Shown: positions 53,359 to 63,510 of the stretch, piece by piece
Layout: each line of letters opens with the position of its first letter
Numbering within the stretch: the stretch's first letter is position 1
Assembly: GCA_907163375.1 (NCBI GenBank)
Contig: CAJQUW010000460.1
Coordinates: 1 to 64,000, forward strand
Direction: 5' to 3'
From: Prostheceraeus crozeri
Lineage: Eukaryota > Platyhelminthes > Polycladida > Euryleptidae
DNA length: 64,000 nt
Position numbers and translations under genes: made by a program
The notes under the pieces: generated by a model
What the model saw: the letters and a program-made list of their open reading frames with translations, nothing else
What the model was told of the DNA's origin: nothing
Database searches by the model: none

Positions 53359-56300
53359 ATGGATAGATTAATTGACATAGGACAAAAGCTGGGATTAGAG
53401 GGTGCAGAACTGAGATCATTTGTGCTGGAACGTGAAGAGCGAGAAGAGAGACAAAGAGCAAGAGAACTGAAACGCACTGCCGATGAAAGAGAAGAGAGAA
53501 ATAGAGAAAGAGAAGAGAGAAATAGAGAAAGAGAATTCGAACTGGAGCGCTTGAAACTATCTGTAACAGTTGGTGGTGCTAGAGCAAGCGATAGTCAGAA
53601 AGCATACAAAACACCCAAGATGCCATCGTTTGTAGATGGCAAGGATGAGCTGGACAGCTATTTATTGCGTTTTGAACGTAGTGCCAAGGTGATGGACTGG
53701 CCGACTGAAATTTGGGCCAGTTGTTTAAGCAGTTTGTTGAGTGGAAGAGCACTCGATGTATATTCGCGCATGACTGACGAGGACGCAGGTGATTATAATA
53801 AATTGAAATCGGCTCTTCTGAAAAGGTACGATCTGACTGAGGACGGATATCGAAACAAATTTCGAGAAGCAAGGCCAGATATTGATGAAAATCCTGAGCA
53901 ATTCCTGACTAGGCTGCAGAATTATTTAGAGAAGTGGATAGATCTAGCTCAAGTTGAAAATTCAAAGACTGGTGTCTGTGAGCTCATGATAAGAGAGCAA
54001 TTTCTTTCGTCTTGCCCAAGTGACCTAGCGACTTACCTAAAGTTGAATCCGTCTTTCAACTTACAAGGCTTAGCCCACACAGCAGAAGATTTCCTAACAG
54101 CACATGACAAGAAATTTGGTGAGTTAGGAGTAAAGAAAGACAGAAAATGTGATGTTGTCAAAATTGACCGACGTGATGTTAGGCGAAACAATACTGGTTC
54201 CCCTTCCCTGAACCATGTGACAGATGATTACAACCGTGACGTAAGTACAATTCAATGTCGAGCATGCAATAAGTTTGGTCATAAGGCATTCCGTTGTCCC
54301 ACTGTAAGGAATGGAACCGTGCCAAAGAGGTGCTATAAATGCTCTAAGGTGGGTCACTTTGCGAAGAATTGCCCAGTCAAGGTTGAGGGGAAGGCGGCAG
54401 CCGGACGGGGACTGCACCGTAACGGAACAAAAGAAAATCACGCAATGCAAAGTTCGTCAATGGGAGATGACATGCGAGTGAGCAGTCCGACCATTGATAA
54501 GACTGAGGAAAACAATGCACCTGAGGTATCCTGGCTTGAGGAGTTTATTGAAGGCGACAATTTGGCTGGGGGCAAATCGGTTAAGATTATCGGGAGTGGA
54601 GGGGCTGAACTAACTGAGAAAGATGACGAAATGCCGGTTGCAGAAGGATTTGTGGGAACAGAAAAGGTTCAAGTTCTGAGAGACTCTGGTTGCAATTATG
54701 TAGTTACGAAGAAAAAGTTTGTGAAACCTGAGCAATACACTGGTGAGAAATGTTACATGGCAAGGGTCAATAACACAGTTACAGAAGGAGAGATTGCGAT
54801 AATCCAGGTTGATACACCATTTTTTGTGGGCGAGGTAAGAGCGATATGTTTCCCTGATGCTCTTTACGACTTATGTATAGGAAATATTCCTGGAGCTAGG
54901 AGGCCTTATCAGGAAGACAGTAATGATTGCAAGTTCGGCGGAGTGGCTACACGGTTAATGAGGAAGAGAGCAGATGTTCCCTTGAAACCGCCAAAATTCG
55001 AAGACCAGTTGAGGGTAGACCGTGAGACTCTAAAATGTCTGCAGACTGAAGATGAGACAATACGAGGAAGCGAAACCCGAAAGAATGAGAAAACCAAAGG
55101 GAAAGGGATAGAATCGTATGTGAAAATTGACGACATATTGTACAGAAAATTTGAGCACGAGAATATAAATCAAGGACAACCGATCCTACAAGTCATGGTT
55201 CCTAAATCATTAAGAAAAATGGTGATGGAGATAGCACACGAGTCTCTGTTTGGTGCACACATGGGTATTACGAAAACCAGTAATAAGATACTAAGCTGTT
55301 TCTTCTGGCCTGGGCTGAAAGCTGATGTCAGAAGGTTTTGTCAATCGTGTGACATATGTCAGAAAACTGTGGATAGGGGGCAAATTCCTAAAGCGCCATT
55401 GGGAAAGATGCCACTTATTGATACAGCTTTCAAGCGAGTGGCGATAGATTTGATTGGACCGATATATCCAGCAAGTGATCAAGGACATAAGTATGTGTTG
55501 ACGTTGATTGATTACGCAACGCGATACCCAGAAGCAATAGCATTACGAAATATTTCAACAGAAGCGGTAGCTGAGGCCCTCGTTAGCATCTACTCACGGG
55601 TAGGAGTCCCGGAGGAAGTATTGAGCGATCTCGGCACACAATTTGTGTCAGAATGCATGAGTCAAGTAGCCCAATTGCTGGGGACGAAGCAATTGACGAC
55701 GTCGCCATATCATCCGATGGGAAATGGTCTTGTGGAACGGTATAACGGTACCCTGAAGAAGATGTTGAAGCGATTGTGCAGTGAGCAGCCCAAACAGTGG
55801 GATCGCTACCTGGACCCTCTTTTGTTCGCGTACAGAGAGGTCCCACAGGAATCCACGGGATTTGCACCATTCGAGCTGCTATACGGACGGACAGTGAGAG
55901 GTCCCATGCAGATACTGAGAGAGCTGTGGACCGGTAAAACAGACGAATCTGAGGTTAGAAGCAGTTACCAATACGTTTTCGAACTGCGCGAACGGATTGA
56001 AGAAACAATGAAAATTGCTCTTAACAATCTTGAGTCAGCCCAAACGAAACAAAAGATTCTCTTTGATAAGAAGACGAAAGCGAGAAAATTAAGCGAAGGT
56101 GACGAGGTACTGGTGATGCTGCCGACTGATAACAATAAGTTGTTGATGCAGTGGAAGGGTCCATTTGTCGTCAAAAGGCAAGTTGGAATCAACGACTACA
56201 GAATCGCTGTCAAGGGAGAAGAGAAAACTTTTCATATTAACCTGCTGAAACAATATCATCGACGTGACATCTCGAGCGAGACTGCGGGTCATCACACACA

Positions 56301-57819
56301 ACGTGATGGAGTGATTCAGAAGGCATGTGCTGGCGTGATCCATGACTACGAACAAGATGATGAAGTTTCAGTTGAAGATCTGATAGAAATCAATAATTTA
56401 AGCTCAAAAGAGACTATTCAAGATGTAAGAATTAGTGATAAATTGACCAAAGATCAGATGACTGAAATTCAATCAATAATTGACGAGTTTGGTGTAGTTT
56501 TTACCGATGCCCCAGGATTGTGTATGCTAACTGAGCATACGGTGAAACTCACTGATGACAAGCCAATCTCTTTACGCCCGTATACAGTACCCTACAGCCT
56601 ACGGGAGTCACTCAAAAATGATTTAGATGAAATGCTCAGGTCGGGGATCATCGAACGATCTGACTCTCCTTACGCCGCCCCACTGGTGCTGGTTAAGAAG
56701 AAGGACGGCTCCAACAGAATTTGTGTCGACTACAGACAATTGAATAAGGTGACAGTATTCGATCCCGAGCCATTGCCGATTATGCAAGACTTGGTACAAG
56801 AATTATCTCGAGATAATTACTTTACTAAGATCGATTTGAGTAAAGGATTTTGGCAGATCCCTGTAGCAAAGGAAGACATCCCTAAGACCGCGTTTGTTAC
56901 TGTGGATGGTAAATACGCTTTCAAACGTATGCCTTTCGGAATGAAAAATTCTGGGTCTACATTGTCCAGGTGTTTGCGCGAATTGTTACACGGCATACCA
57001 GGAGTCTGTAATTATCTGGATGATATTTTGATCCATACAGAAACATGGGAACATCATCGACAAACTCTTAGAGTAATATTGACCAAATTAAAAGAAGCAG
57101 GGTTAACAGCCCGACCTTCCAAGTGTGACATCGGTCAGAGAAAGATAGAATTTTTGGGACATCGTCTCGGTGAGGGTATTATTGGACTACAAACTGACAA
57201 TGTAAGAAAAATTAAAGAAGCTGAGAGACCGATAACAAAGAAAGATGTACGATCATTTCTTGGCCTGACAGGGTTTTATAGAGAATTTATACCCGACTAC
57301 GCATCAAAGACGGCACCATTGACAGAGTTGACACGAAAAGGGGAACCCAAGAATGTAAGATGGGGTGAAGCTCAAGAGAAGGCGTTTCTTTCCTTGAAGA
57401 TGGCCCTAACCCAAGAACCGATACTGAAGTTAGCCGATAATAGAAAGCCTTATATTTTGCGAACTGATGCTAGCCTTACTGGAATAGGAGCAGTACTACT
57501 TCAGGAACATGATGGCCAACTCTTTCCGATTAGCTATGCGAGTCGCAAATTGTTGGAGCGTGAACAGAAATATTCGACGATGGAGCGCGAGTGCCTCGCA
57601 ATTGTATTTGGTTTGCGGAAATTTGAATTGTACCTATATGGCAATGAGTTTACACTTCAAACAGATCATGAGCCGCTTGGATATTTGAAGAAGACAAAAT
57701 ATCTGAATGACAGAATAATGCGATGGGCATTATTTATGCAAAGATTCACTTTTAGCGTTCAAGTGATCAAAGGTTCACAAAATGCGGGAGCTGATTATTT
57801 AAGCCGCATTGAAAGGTAA
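53359..57819 (+). CDS. Gag-Pol polyprotein with integrase before reverse transcriptase
   Basis: 1486 residues in one frame. Gag with coiled N-terminus (repeated RNREREE) and two CCHC knuckles (C300-C313, C325-C338). Aspartic protease DSG at 442-444. Integrase: H2C2 finger from H627, then D697, D757 and E793 (a D-x35-E spacing), then a GPY/F module (KGPFVV, near 935). Reverse transcriptase with YLDD at 1219-1222, then RNase H with DAS at 1370-1372 and a C-terminal HEPLGYL block. In ordinary Ty3/Gypsy elements integrase comes last; this order is that of the Gmr1 group. Sequence motifs remain Gypsy-type, not Copia-type. There is no Gag/Pol frameshift or stop, so all products would come from one polyprotein. 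Confidence 0.95.
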   Translation: MDRLIDIGQKLGLEGAELRSFVLEREEREERQRARELKRTADEREERNREREERNREREFELERLKLSVTVGGARASDSQKAYKTPKMPSFVDGKDELDSYLLRFERSAKVMDWPTEIWASCLSSLLSGRALDVYSRMTDEDAGDYNKLKSALLKRYDLTEDGYRNKFREARPDIDENPEQFLTRLQNYLEKWIDLAQVENSKTGVCELMIREQFLSSCPSDLATYLKLNPSFNLQGLAHTAEDFLTAHDKKFGELGVKKDRKCDVVKIDRRDVRRNNTGSPSLNHVTDDYNRDVSTIQCRACNKFGHKAFRCPTVRNGTVPKRCYKCSKVGHFAKNCPVKVEGKAAAGRGLHRNGTKENHAMQSSSMGDDMRVSSPTIDKTEENNAPEVSWLEEFIEGDNLAGGKSVKIIGSGGAELTEKDDEMPVAEGFVGTEKVQVLRDSGCNYVVTKKKFVKPEQYTGEKCYMARVNNTVTEGEIAIIQVDTPFFVGEVRAICFPDALYDLCIGNIPGARRPYQEDSNDCKFGGVATRLMRKRADVPLKPPKFEDQLRVDRETLKCLQTEDETIRGSETRKNEKTKGKGIESYVKIDDILYRKFEHENINQGQPILQVMVPKSLRKMVMEIAHESLFGAHMGITKTSNKILSCFFWPGLKADVRRFCQSCDICQKTVDRGQIPKAPLGKMPLIDTAFKRVAIDLIGPIYPASDQGHKYVLTLIDYATRYPEAIALRNISTEAVAEALVSIYSRVGVPEEVLSDLGTQFVSECMSQVAQLLGTKQLTTSPYHPMGNGLVERYNGTLKKMLKRLCSEQPKQWDRYLDPLLFAYREVPQESTGFAPFELLYGRTVRGPMQILRELWTGKTDESEVRSSYQYVFELRERIEETMKIALNNLESAQTKQKILFDKKTKARKLSEGDEVLVMLPTDNNKLLMQWKGPFVVKRQVGINDYRIAVKGEEKTFHINLLKQYHRRDISSETAGHHTQRDGVIQKACAGVIHDYEQDDEVSVEDLIEINNLSSKETIQDVRISDKLTKDQMTEIQSIIDEFGVVFTDAPGLCMLTEHTVKLTDDKPISLRPYTVPYSLRESLKNDLDEMLRSGIIERSDSPYAAPLVLVKKKDGSNRICVDYRQLNKVTVFDPEPLPIMQDLVQELSRDNYFTKIDLSKGFWQIPVAKEDIPKTAFVTVDGKYAFKRMPFGMKNSGSTLSRCLRELLHGIPGVCNYLDDILIHTETWEHHRQTLRVILTKLKEAGLTARPSKCDIGQRKIEFLGHRLGEGIIGLQTDNVRKIKEAERPITKKDVRSFLGLTGFYREFIPDYASKTAPLTELTRKGEPKNVRWGEAQEKAFLSLKMALTQEPILKLADNRKPYILRTDASLTGIGAVLLQEHDGQLFPISYASRKLLEREQKYSTMERECLAIVFGLRKFELYLYGNEFTLQTDHEPLGYLKKTKYLNDRIMRWALFMQRFTFSVQVIKGSQNAGADYLSRIER

Positions 57820-57895
57820 CTAGTAGAGCAATTTTGATTCCTCGAATTATCATATATTATGTCGCCGCGTAAGGTTGAAATAGAATATTTCTTCC

Positions 57896-57910
57896 TAAAG
57901 AAGGGGGAGA
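57896..57910 (+). other. Polypurine tract
   Basis: AAAGAAGGGGGAGA lies directly before the 3' LTR and primes plus-strand synthesis in this class. Confidence 0.8.
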
Positions 57911-58485
57911 TGTGAGGGACGAAGAGTATACATGTAGGATTGATGCTAATTAGGGTTTGATAATTTCATATTAAATTAGAGTACAGGAATTAATTAACTT
58001 TCATTTCATAATAACGTCCTAGTTTGAGGCATCAGATGGGCCAATTAATAATCTATTGTGCGCTGCGGGGATGAGTGGGCAGCCAGGCTATTGTGTTGAG
58101 TTTTGAGTGCTCAGTCACTGTGGTCGCGGTGGCCTTTGTTCCGTTGAGTCTTGGCTTGTTTGGAGTGGTTTGTAAATATTTCGGTGCGCCGTCCGCTGAG
58201 TTTGTTGTTATGCTTGAGGTGTTGACGTCTGCTTGAGTCTGCATGTTGATTTGTAATCTTGATGGACGAATAGCAATCTGCGATACCTGACAGTGATAAA
58301 AACTAGTGCCTGAAGTGAGACAAGGCCCCCCCTCTCGTATGTTCGCGCTGAGATTGTAGAGATTATCTTGTGCCTGTAATCCTGCGGCAATAAAGTTGCG
58401 TCCACAACCCCTATCGCTTTCTCTTACTATCGACTGAGGCGAAAAGGCTATAGGCCTATTTGAACGCTACCGCAATTTCGTGACA
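57911..58485 (+). repeat. 3' LTR
   Basis: 575 bp, three substitutions relative to the 5' LTR, same ends. Confidence 0.96.
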
Positions 58486-58489
58486 GTCA

Positions 58490-59430
58490 GCAGAAGTCAG
58501 AAACATCGACAACAGTAGATGATCTAGTGCACCCATCGTTTTAACAAAAATTTCATCATTAGCACAGCAACGAGCCATGAATGAAGCTAGGGCCTACTCA
58601 ATTTAAAGATATCAATGTATTACATAACTTTAGACTAACAAAATAAGGATCTTTTTTTCTTATTAAATTTTCCCTATCAGAAACTTATTCGTACGCCTCT
58701 TGAAAGCATTAAAATTGCACTGGTCAGGGAAATGAATAAACTGTTTCCAAAACTGATTCACTCGTGTAAGTGAATGTATTCCATGCAAACCAGATTCTAG
58801 CCTCTTTTAGTCTATTGAAAAGTTTTTGCAAGCCTGCAACCAATGAATAATTATAATAACTTCATAAGCTGACAATGACAGCAACAATCAATAAAACCAG
58901 GAAAACAATAATAATGATCAAAAACAATTATTAGAATTATTTTAAGAAGAGGTTTACCATTGAGACCCAACGTCTGATTTAATCTAGGAGTTTTATCATT
59001 TATTGACAAAGGAGTTCTTGTTTATTTAACCGAAAAAAAAATATCAATGTCATTACTCCAATTTGCACATATGTTCAGATGCATACCTACAGCTGAGTTA
59101 CCTCGCAGGTGTTCTTATATTCTTTGATGTAATCTGCGTTTCGTTTGTCTCAAGCATTGGGCATCAGGATGAATCCGACATTCAAAATTTTGCACAGCGC
59201 ATGATCGCATCAGCTTACCTGTTTTATCTTTCAGACTACAGTATTTTCAGACAGCTTTACAGGTGTTGAATATTACTTTTACATCATGGTTCAGTTTCCT
59301 AAATAATTCAACAAGTTTGCGTCGGAGTTTGATGGATGTTAAACCTACAAAAAGAAGTATCAAAAACTTGGTATCCTCCCATTCATATTTCTTCGCTTCT
59401 TTTTTATCAGTACTACATCCATTTCAGGGA
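58490..59430. other. No gene recognised
   Basis: AT-rich. A short stretch around 58,850-58,940 (AATAATAATGATC, AACAATTATTAGAATTATT) is low complexity. Confidence 0.5.
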
Positions 59431-59436
59431 ACTGTT

Positions 59437-59880
59437 TTAATAACTTAATTTTTTTAGTACACGACCCATGCACAGCATTAGGTCGGGATGACAGTACTGG
59501 ACCTCAGAGTCCTGCCAGGACTCAGGGAGGTCAAGTATGCGCCTGAGGATATGAGCACTTCCGAGAAGTGCTGCCTTAAGCAAATCCGGAATATGGTGCT
59601 GTCCATGAATTTGTGCGAGATATCCTTGTAACTGTGTTGTATGTGCACCGAGGGCTCCCATGACGATTGGTATGACTTTTACTTTGATGTTCCACAGCTT
59701 CTGTAATTCCATCTTTAGATATCGGTATCTTTCAATCTTCTCGCGTTCCTTTTTACTTATGTTGCAATCATCTGGCACTGCTATGTCGATTATAATTCCT
59801 TTTTTCTTCACCTTGTCCACGAGTACTATGTCAGGCCTTCTTGCCGTTATTAGTCGATCAGTTCGAATCTCTAAGTCCTA
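59437..59880 (-). pseudogene. Restriction-like endonuclease domain of the LINE
   Basis: DLEIRTDRLITARRPDIVLV, DKVKKKGIIIDIAVPDDCNI and KEREKIERYRYLKMELQKLW match the R4/Dong family nuclease, with the RPD...IDIAVP active-site blocks and the VIPIVMGALG end. The frame is closed just upstream by a stop. Confidence 0.75.
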
Positions 59881-59939
59881 CGTGTATTTTATCACATCAG
59901 TAGCTGAAGTAGTGGTCGATGTATTGCAATTCAAATGAA

Positions 59940-60758
59940 GAAATGTGGAATTACATGAAGTACTATAGACGGATGAAGAAACTGGCGATAACAAACTCAA
60001 GTGAAGAAATAGTATTTTCCATGTGTAGTCTTAGGTATAGTGTGTATAGTTTCATTGCTTTCGGTGTAGTAGAGTGTCATTGTAGCTCTATTGTTTACCT
60101 CCATTATCCACTTTCCACTTATCCACTCTTACCATTATCCACTTTGTGTAGTGTCAGATATAGTTCACTTGGTGTACATTCGGCATAATTCGGTGTAATA
60201 GTAGCATCGTTGTATTTCCATATTTTACCTCCACTTTTCCAATTTTTATTCATCGGTTTCCTGTTGTTTTATAATATCCATTTTTAATTTCCTTAACCTA
60301 TGGTGACCATTGTCTTATTCTATTTCCACTATCAGCATCTGTAGTCGGTACAGTATATTAGAAGTATGTTTTGAACGTATATACGGCAGTGTTTGGAATC
60401 TATGGTATTAGTATATTAACAGCAAGAATGAGTAGTATTACAAGTCTTAAGATTGGCATTTTTACCAGATATTGGGCCAAAGCTGATCAATTTTAATTCG
60501 TTGCCACGAGAAAGCTACATTGAGTTCTTTTAAGAACTGATTAATCCAATGGCTACAGTAGCATTGCCTTTGTACACTTGTGCGTACACTTTGTACACTT
60601 GTACCTTTGTGCGGATTGGAGAACGCCATCAGTCCTCCTTAGGACTACTTTAACTAATAATTTAAATTAGTAAGCATTATATTCTATTATGAATGGCTAC
60701 TGGGATGACTTTCATCATCGTATGAGAATCATTGTCCTCCACTGATCTCGGCTCATGT
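59940..60758. other. Insert without recognisable gene
   Basis: Lies between the two parts of the R4-like LINE together with the palindrome. TCCACTTTCCACTTATCCAC and CTTACCATTATCCACTTTG (60,100-60,150) are simple, degenerate repeats. Confidence 0.45.
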
Positions 60759-60760
60759 TA

Positions 60761-61504
60761 GTCCGGGAGCCAGCGTGAAGTTGTGCAGGGAACGAGGTAG
60801 TACACAAAACTTTCACATAGCATAGTACACCTCCAACCTACTGCAAAACTTCGCGTCTGCCGGATCAGATCATTTGCTTTTCAGAAATAGAGAGGATAAC
60901 ACAATCCTATGTATTTCCAATGGTGAAATTGTGACATTTAAGGTGTTGACTCCATTTTTTCGAATTTTTGCTCATAAAAGTTACACAAATTGGTATTTTG
61001 TTGAGCTGGTTATTATAGAAATCATCTACAGATCATGATCTTTCAAATGAGTGATCATTCAGTGACAGAGGATGAAGTAAAGTGTACAAACAGACACTTT
61101 TCGTTAAAGTATATCAACAATTTTCCTGAACTTTCTATGTTAAAATTTGCAGTTACACCAACGAAAAGTGTCTGTTTGTACACTTTACTTCATCCTCTGT
61201 CACTGAATGATCACTCATTTGAAAGATCATGATCTGTAGATGATTTCTATAATAACCAGCTCAACAAAATACCAGTTTGTGTAACTTTTATGAGCAAAAA
61301 TTCGAAAAAATGGACTCAACACCTTAAATGTCACAATTTTACCATTGGAAATACATAGGATTGTGTTATCCTCTCTATTTCTGAAAAGCAAATGATCTGA
61401 TCCGGCAGACGCGAAGTTTTGCAGTAGGTTGGAGGTGTACTATGCTATGTGAAAGTTTTATGTACTACCTCGTTCCCTGCACAACTTCACGCTGGCTCCC
61501 GGAC
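60761..61504. mobile_element. 744-bp foldback (near-perfect palindrome)
   Basis: Two 345-bp arms (60761-61105 and 61160-61504) are inverse copies with about four mismatches, around a 54-bp spacer. The tips are GTCCGGGAGCCAGCGTGAAG and its inverse. No gene. It interrupts the LINE; a target duplication was not identified. Confidence 0.9.
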
Positions 61505-61541
61505 TATGTCTCCATGATTGCTTGTTGACTTGAATGCTGTA

Positions 61542-61826
61542 TTATTTGCATATGCTTCTGTGCATTAGTTTTGCAACTTCGTTGTGCCTTCTGAGGTATT
61601 CAGTTGCAGCCAATGTCGAACACGAAGTCAAGATATGCGACACAGTTTCATCCGCTGAGTTGCACATTCTGCACTTAGGGTCGGATGATGATTTTATGAT
61701 GTAAGTTGCATGAGCCTTGGTATTGAGGGCTTGGTCTTGCGCTGCTGCTATCAGTGCCTCAGTTTCGATCTTCAACTTCACTGCTTTCATCCATTCATAA
61801 CATGCCCTTGTAGTAACATCATTCAT
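61542..61826 (-). pseudogene. CCHC region of the R4-like LINE
   Basis: QALNTKAHATYIIKSSSDPK, then CRMCNSADETVSHILTSC, is the CCHC motif that precedes the nuclease in this LINE group. Confidence 0.75.
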
Positions 61827-61879
61827 CTGTCTTTTGTACTGCCCATGAAGAGCCTTATTGTCACATCTTGTGAGCCTGT

Positions 61880-62571
61880 CTACGTTTGTCTTCTTCCTCC
61901 AATCTGCAGTGGTCTCAGATTCTTAATGTAGTCTCTAAGGCTTCTATATTCTCTTTCTATAATCTCGGTAATATTTTTCAAACCCCTTCCTCCCTGAGCC
62001 CGCGGTAGGTAGAGGCGATCGACATCCGCCCGCGGATGGAGGCCACCGTACATATTCATTATCTTCCGCGTTTTTCTATCTAGTTCTTCTAGTTCTTGTT
62101 TGGTCCAGCTGATTATTCCTCCCGTGTAGCTGATGACCGGTATTGCGTGAATGTTAATGGCTTGTACCTTATTCATTGCATTTAACTTTGACTTTAGCAT
62201 CTTTTTTAGTCTCTTTTTGTACTCTGTCCCAGCCTTCCTCTTGGCTTTATCATCCATATTGGTCCGATACTGTGGTATGCCCAGATACTTATATCTTTCT
62301 TCACTAATATCCGTTATGCATATTCCATCAATTTTAACACCATTGCCTCGAGATATTTTTCCTCGGTGGATGACAATGCGGGCACATTTATCAACTCCAA
62401 ATTTCATTTTGATGTCGTTGGAGAATATCTTCATGGTATTTATTAGACAGTTTATATAGTTTTCTGTTCTACCGTAAAGTTTCAAGTCATCCATACATAG
62501 CAGGTGATTGATTTCGGGAAATTTTGGTTGATTTCGACTCCTTGCGCAGTCAACCTTATTAATAATTCTTT
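61880..62571 (-). pseudogene. Reverse transcriptase C-terminal part of the R4-like LINE
   Basis: CMDDLKLYGRTENYINCLI carries the DD catalytic pair; MKFGVDKCARIVIHRGK, ERYKYLGI, ELDRKTRKIMNMYGGLHPRA and LYLPRAQGGRGL follow in R4/Dong order. The first nine codons of the open frame (62,572-62,593) come from the SRP-like segment and are not LINE sequence. Confidence 0.8.
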
Positions 62572-62631
62572 CGACCGGGTGTTTGGCACGCACCTGTAAT
62601 CCAGCTACTTGGAGGTCACTAAAGTGGATTA
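62572..62631 (+). repeat. SRP (7SL) RNA-like segment, copy 1
   Basis: CGACCGGGTGTTTGGCACGC, then ACCTGTAATCCAGCTACTTG and GAGGTCACTAAAGTGGAT, resembles the Alu domain of SRP RNA (GGC...CCTGTA.TCC.AGCTAC...GGAGG). Confidence 0.5.
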
Positions 62632-62675
62632 GAACCTTAATAACTATATTGTAATATCATCTATATCCTTACAGC

Positions 62676-62736
62676 CGACCGGGCGTGTGGCGAACACCTG
62701 TAATCCAGCTACGTGGAGGTCGGAAGTGGATCAGAC
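62676..62736 (+). repeat. SRP (7SL) RNA-like segment, copy 2
   Basis: CGACCGGGCGTGTGGCGAAC, then ACCTGTAATCCAGCTACGTG and GAGGTCGGAAGTGGATC, is the better match. No SRP S-domain follows. Confidence 0.55.
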
Positions 62737-62739
62737 ATT

Positions 62740-63510
62740 GGCTGACTATTAACCAGACTGCAGACGCTCAAATCACAAAAAGTGCATACTCGGGAGGAAA
62801 AAGCGGTTTCCTCCATAATCTCGTCTTCGCCCAACACCCATACACACATGGAGCATATAAATAACAACGATTCCATACTGGAACAGGCGACCCTTAACTT
62901 TATAATTATAAGGTTATAATTTTAAGTATTTATCATTATTACTTATTATTGATTATTATACAATATATCTATTAATTATATCAATCAATAAATATTTTTA
63001 TATCAAAACTAATTATAAATATAATAATTTATCGAATTTTAGTAATTTTTATCTCTATATCAAGCAGTTTTCAGCTTGAGCATACATTATACGCTCTATA
63101 TAGCATTCCTATCACAAGGGCATCCCTGAGTCCGGAGCTTGCAACCAGCACGCACTGTGTAGCATGTAGCTGCTTCGACTGGCTCTTGTTTAGCAATCGA
63201 CGTCTTCAACCGCTTTTAACACACAAGCTTATTAAAACTTCACGACAAGTCGAGAAATGGTCACAAATAAAAACAAAATAATTGGAGAAATTGTGGCATA
63301 GTGAAATCTATGACATTATATGACGTTTGTTTGTTCACAGCAAACTGTTCCTTTAAATACCCTAACTTCTAATGAACTTTGTTATTGGAGAAATTTATGA
63401 AAAATACACAGAACTAGTTTCGACCACGAAGTGCTTGTTTTGATTCTCTGACATGTACATACGGCAAAGTCAATACTGATGTGCATGCGACCCTAACTGA
63501 AAACATTACA
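62740..63510 (+). other. Region ending in a probable 5' LTR
   Basis: An AT-rich part (62,900-63,060), then sequence ending CATTACA at 63510, directly before a primer site. The LTR start cannot be fixed without its partner. Confidence 0.4.

Larger units (their letters stand above)
51956..58485 (+). mobile_element. Complete Gmr1-like LTR retrotransposon
   Basis: 6,530 bp. LTRs of 575 bp with TG...CA ends, a 5-bp duplication GTCAG (51951-51955 and 58486-58490), a tRNA-like primer site, a purine tract and one long intact frame. Only three differences separate the LTRs (52259/58214, 52307/58262, 52390/58345), so it inserted recently. Confidence 0.96.
59437..62571 (-). mobile_element. R4/Dong-like LINE (restriction-like endonuclease type), 5' truncated
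   Basis: Minus strand order: reverse transcriptase C-terminal part, a CCHC motif, then a restriction-like endonuclease. A palindromic element (60,761-61,504) and other DNA split it between the last two. The 5' end stops at about 62,571 where SRP RNA-like DNA begins. Confidence 0.75.
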
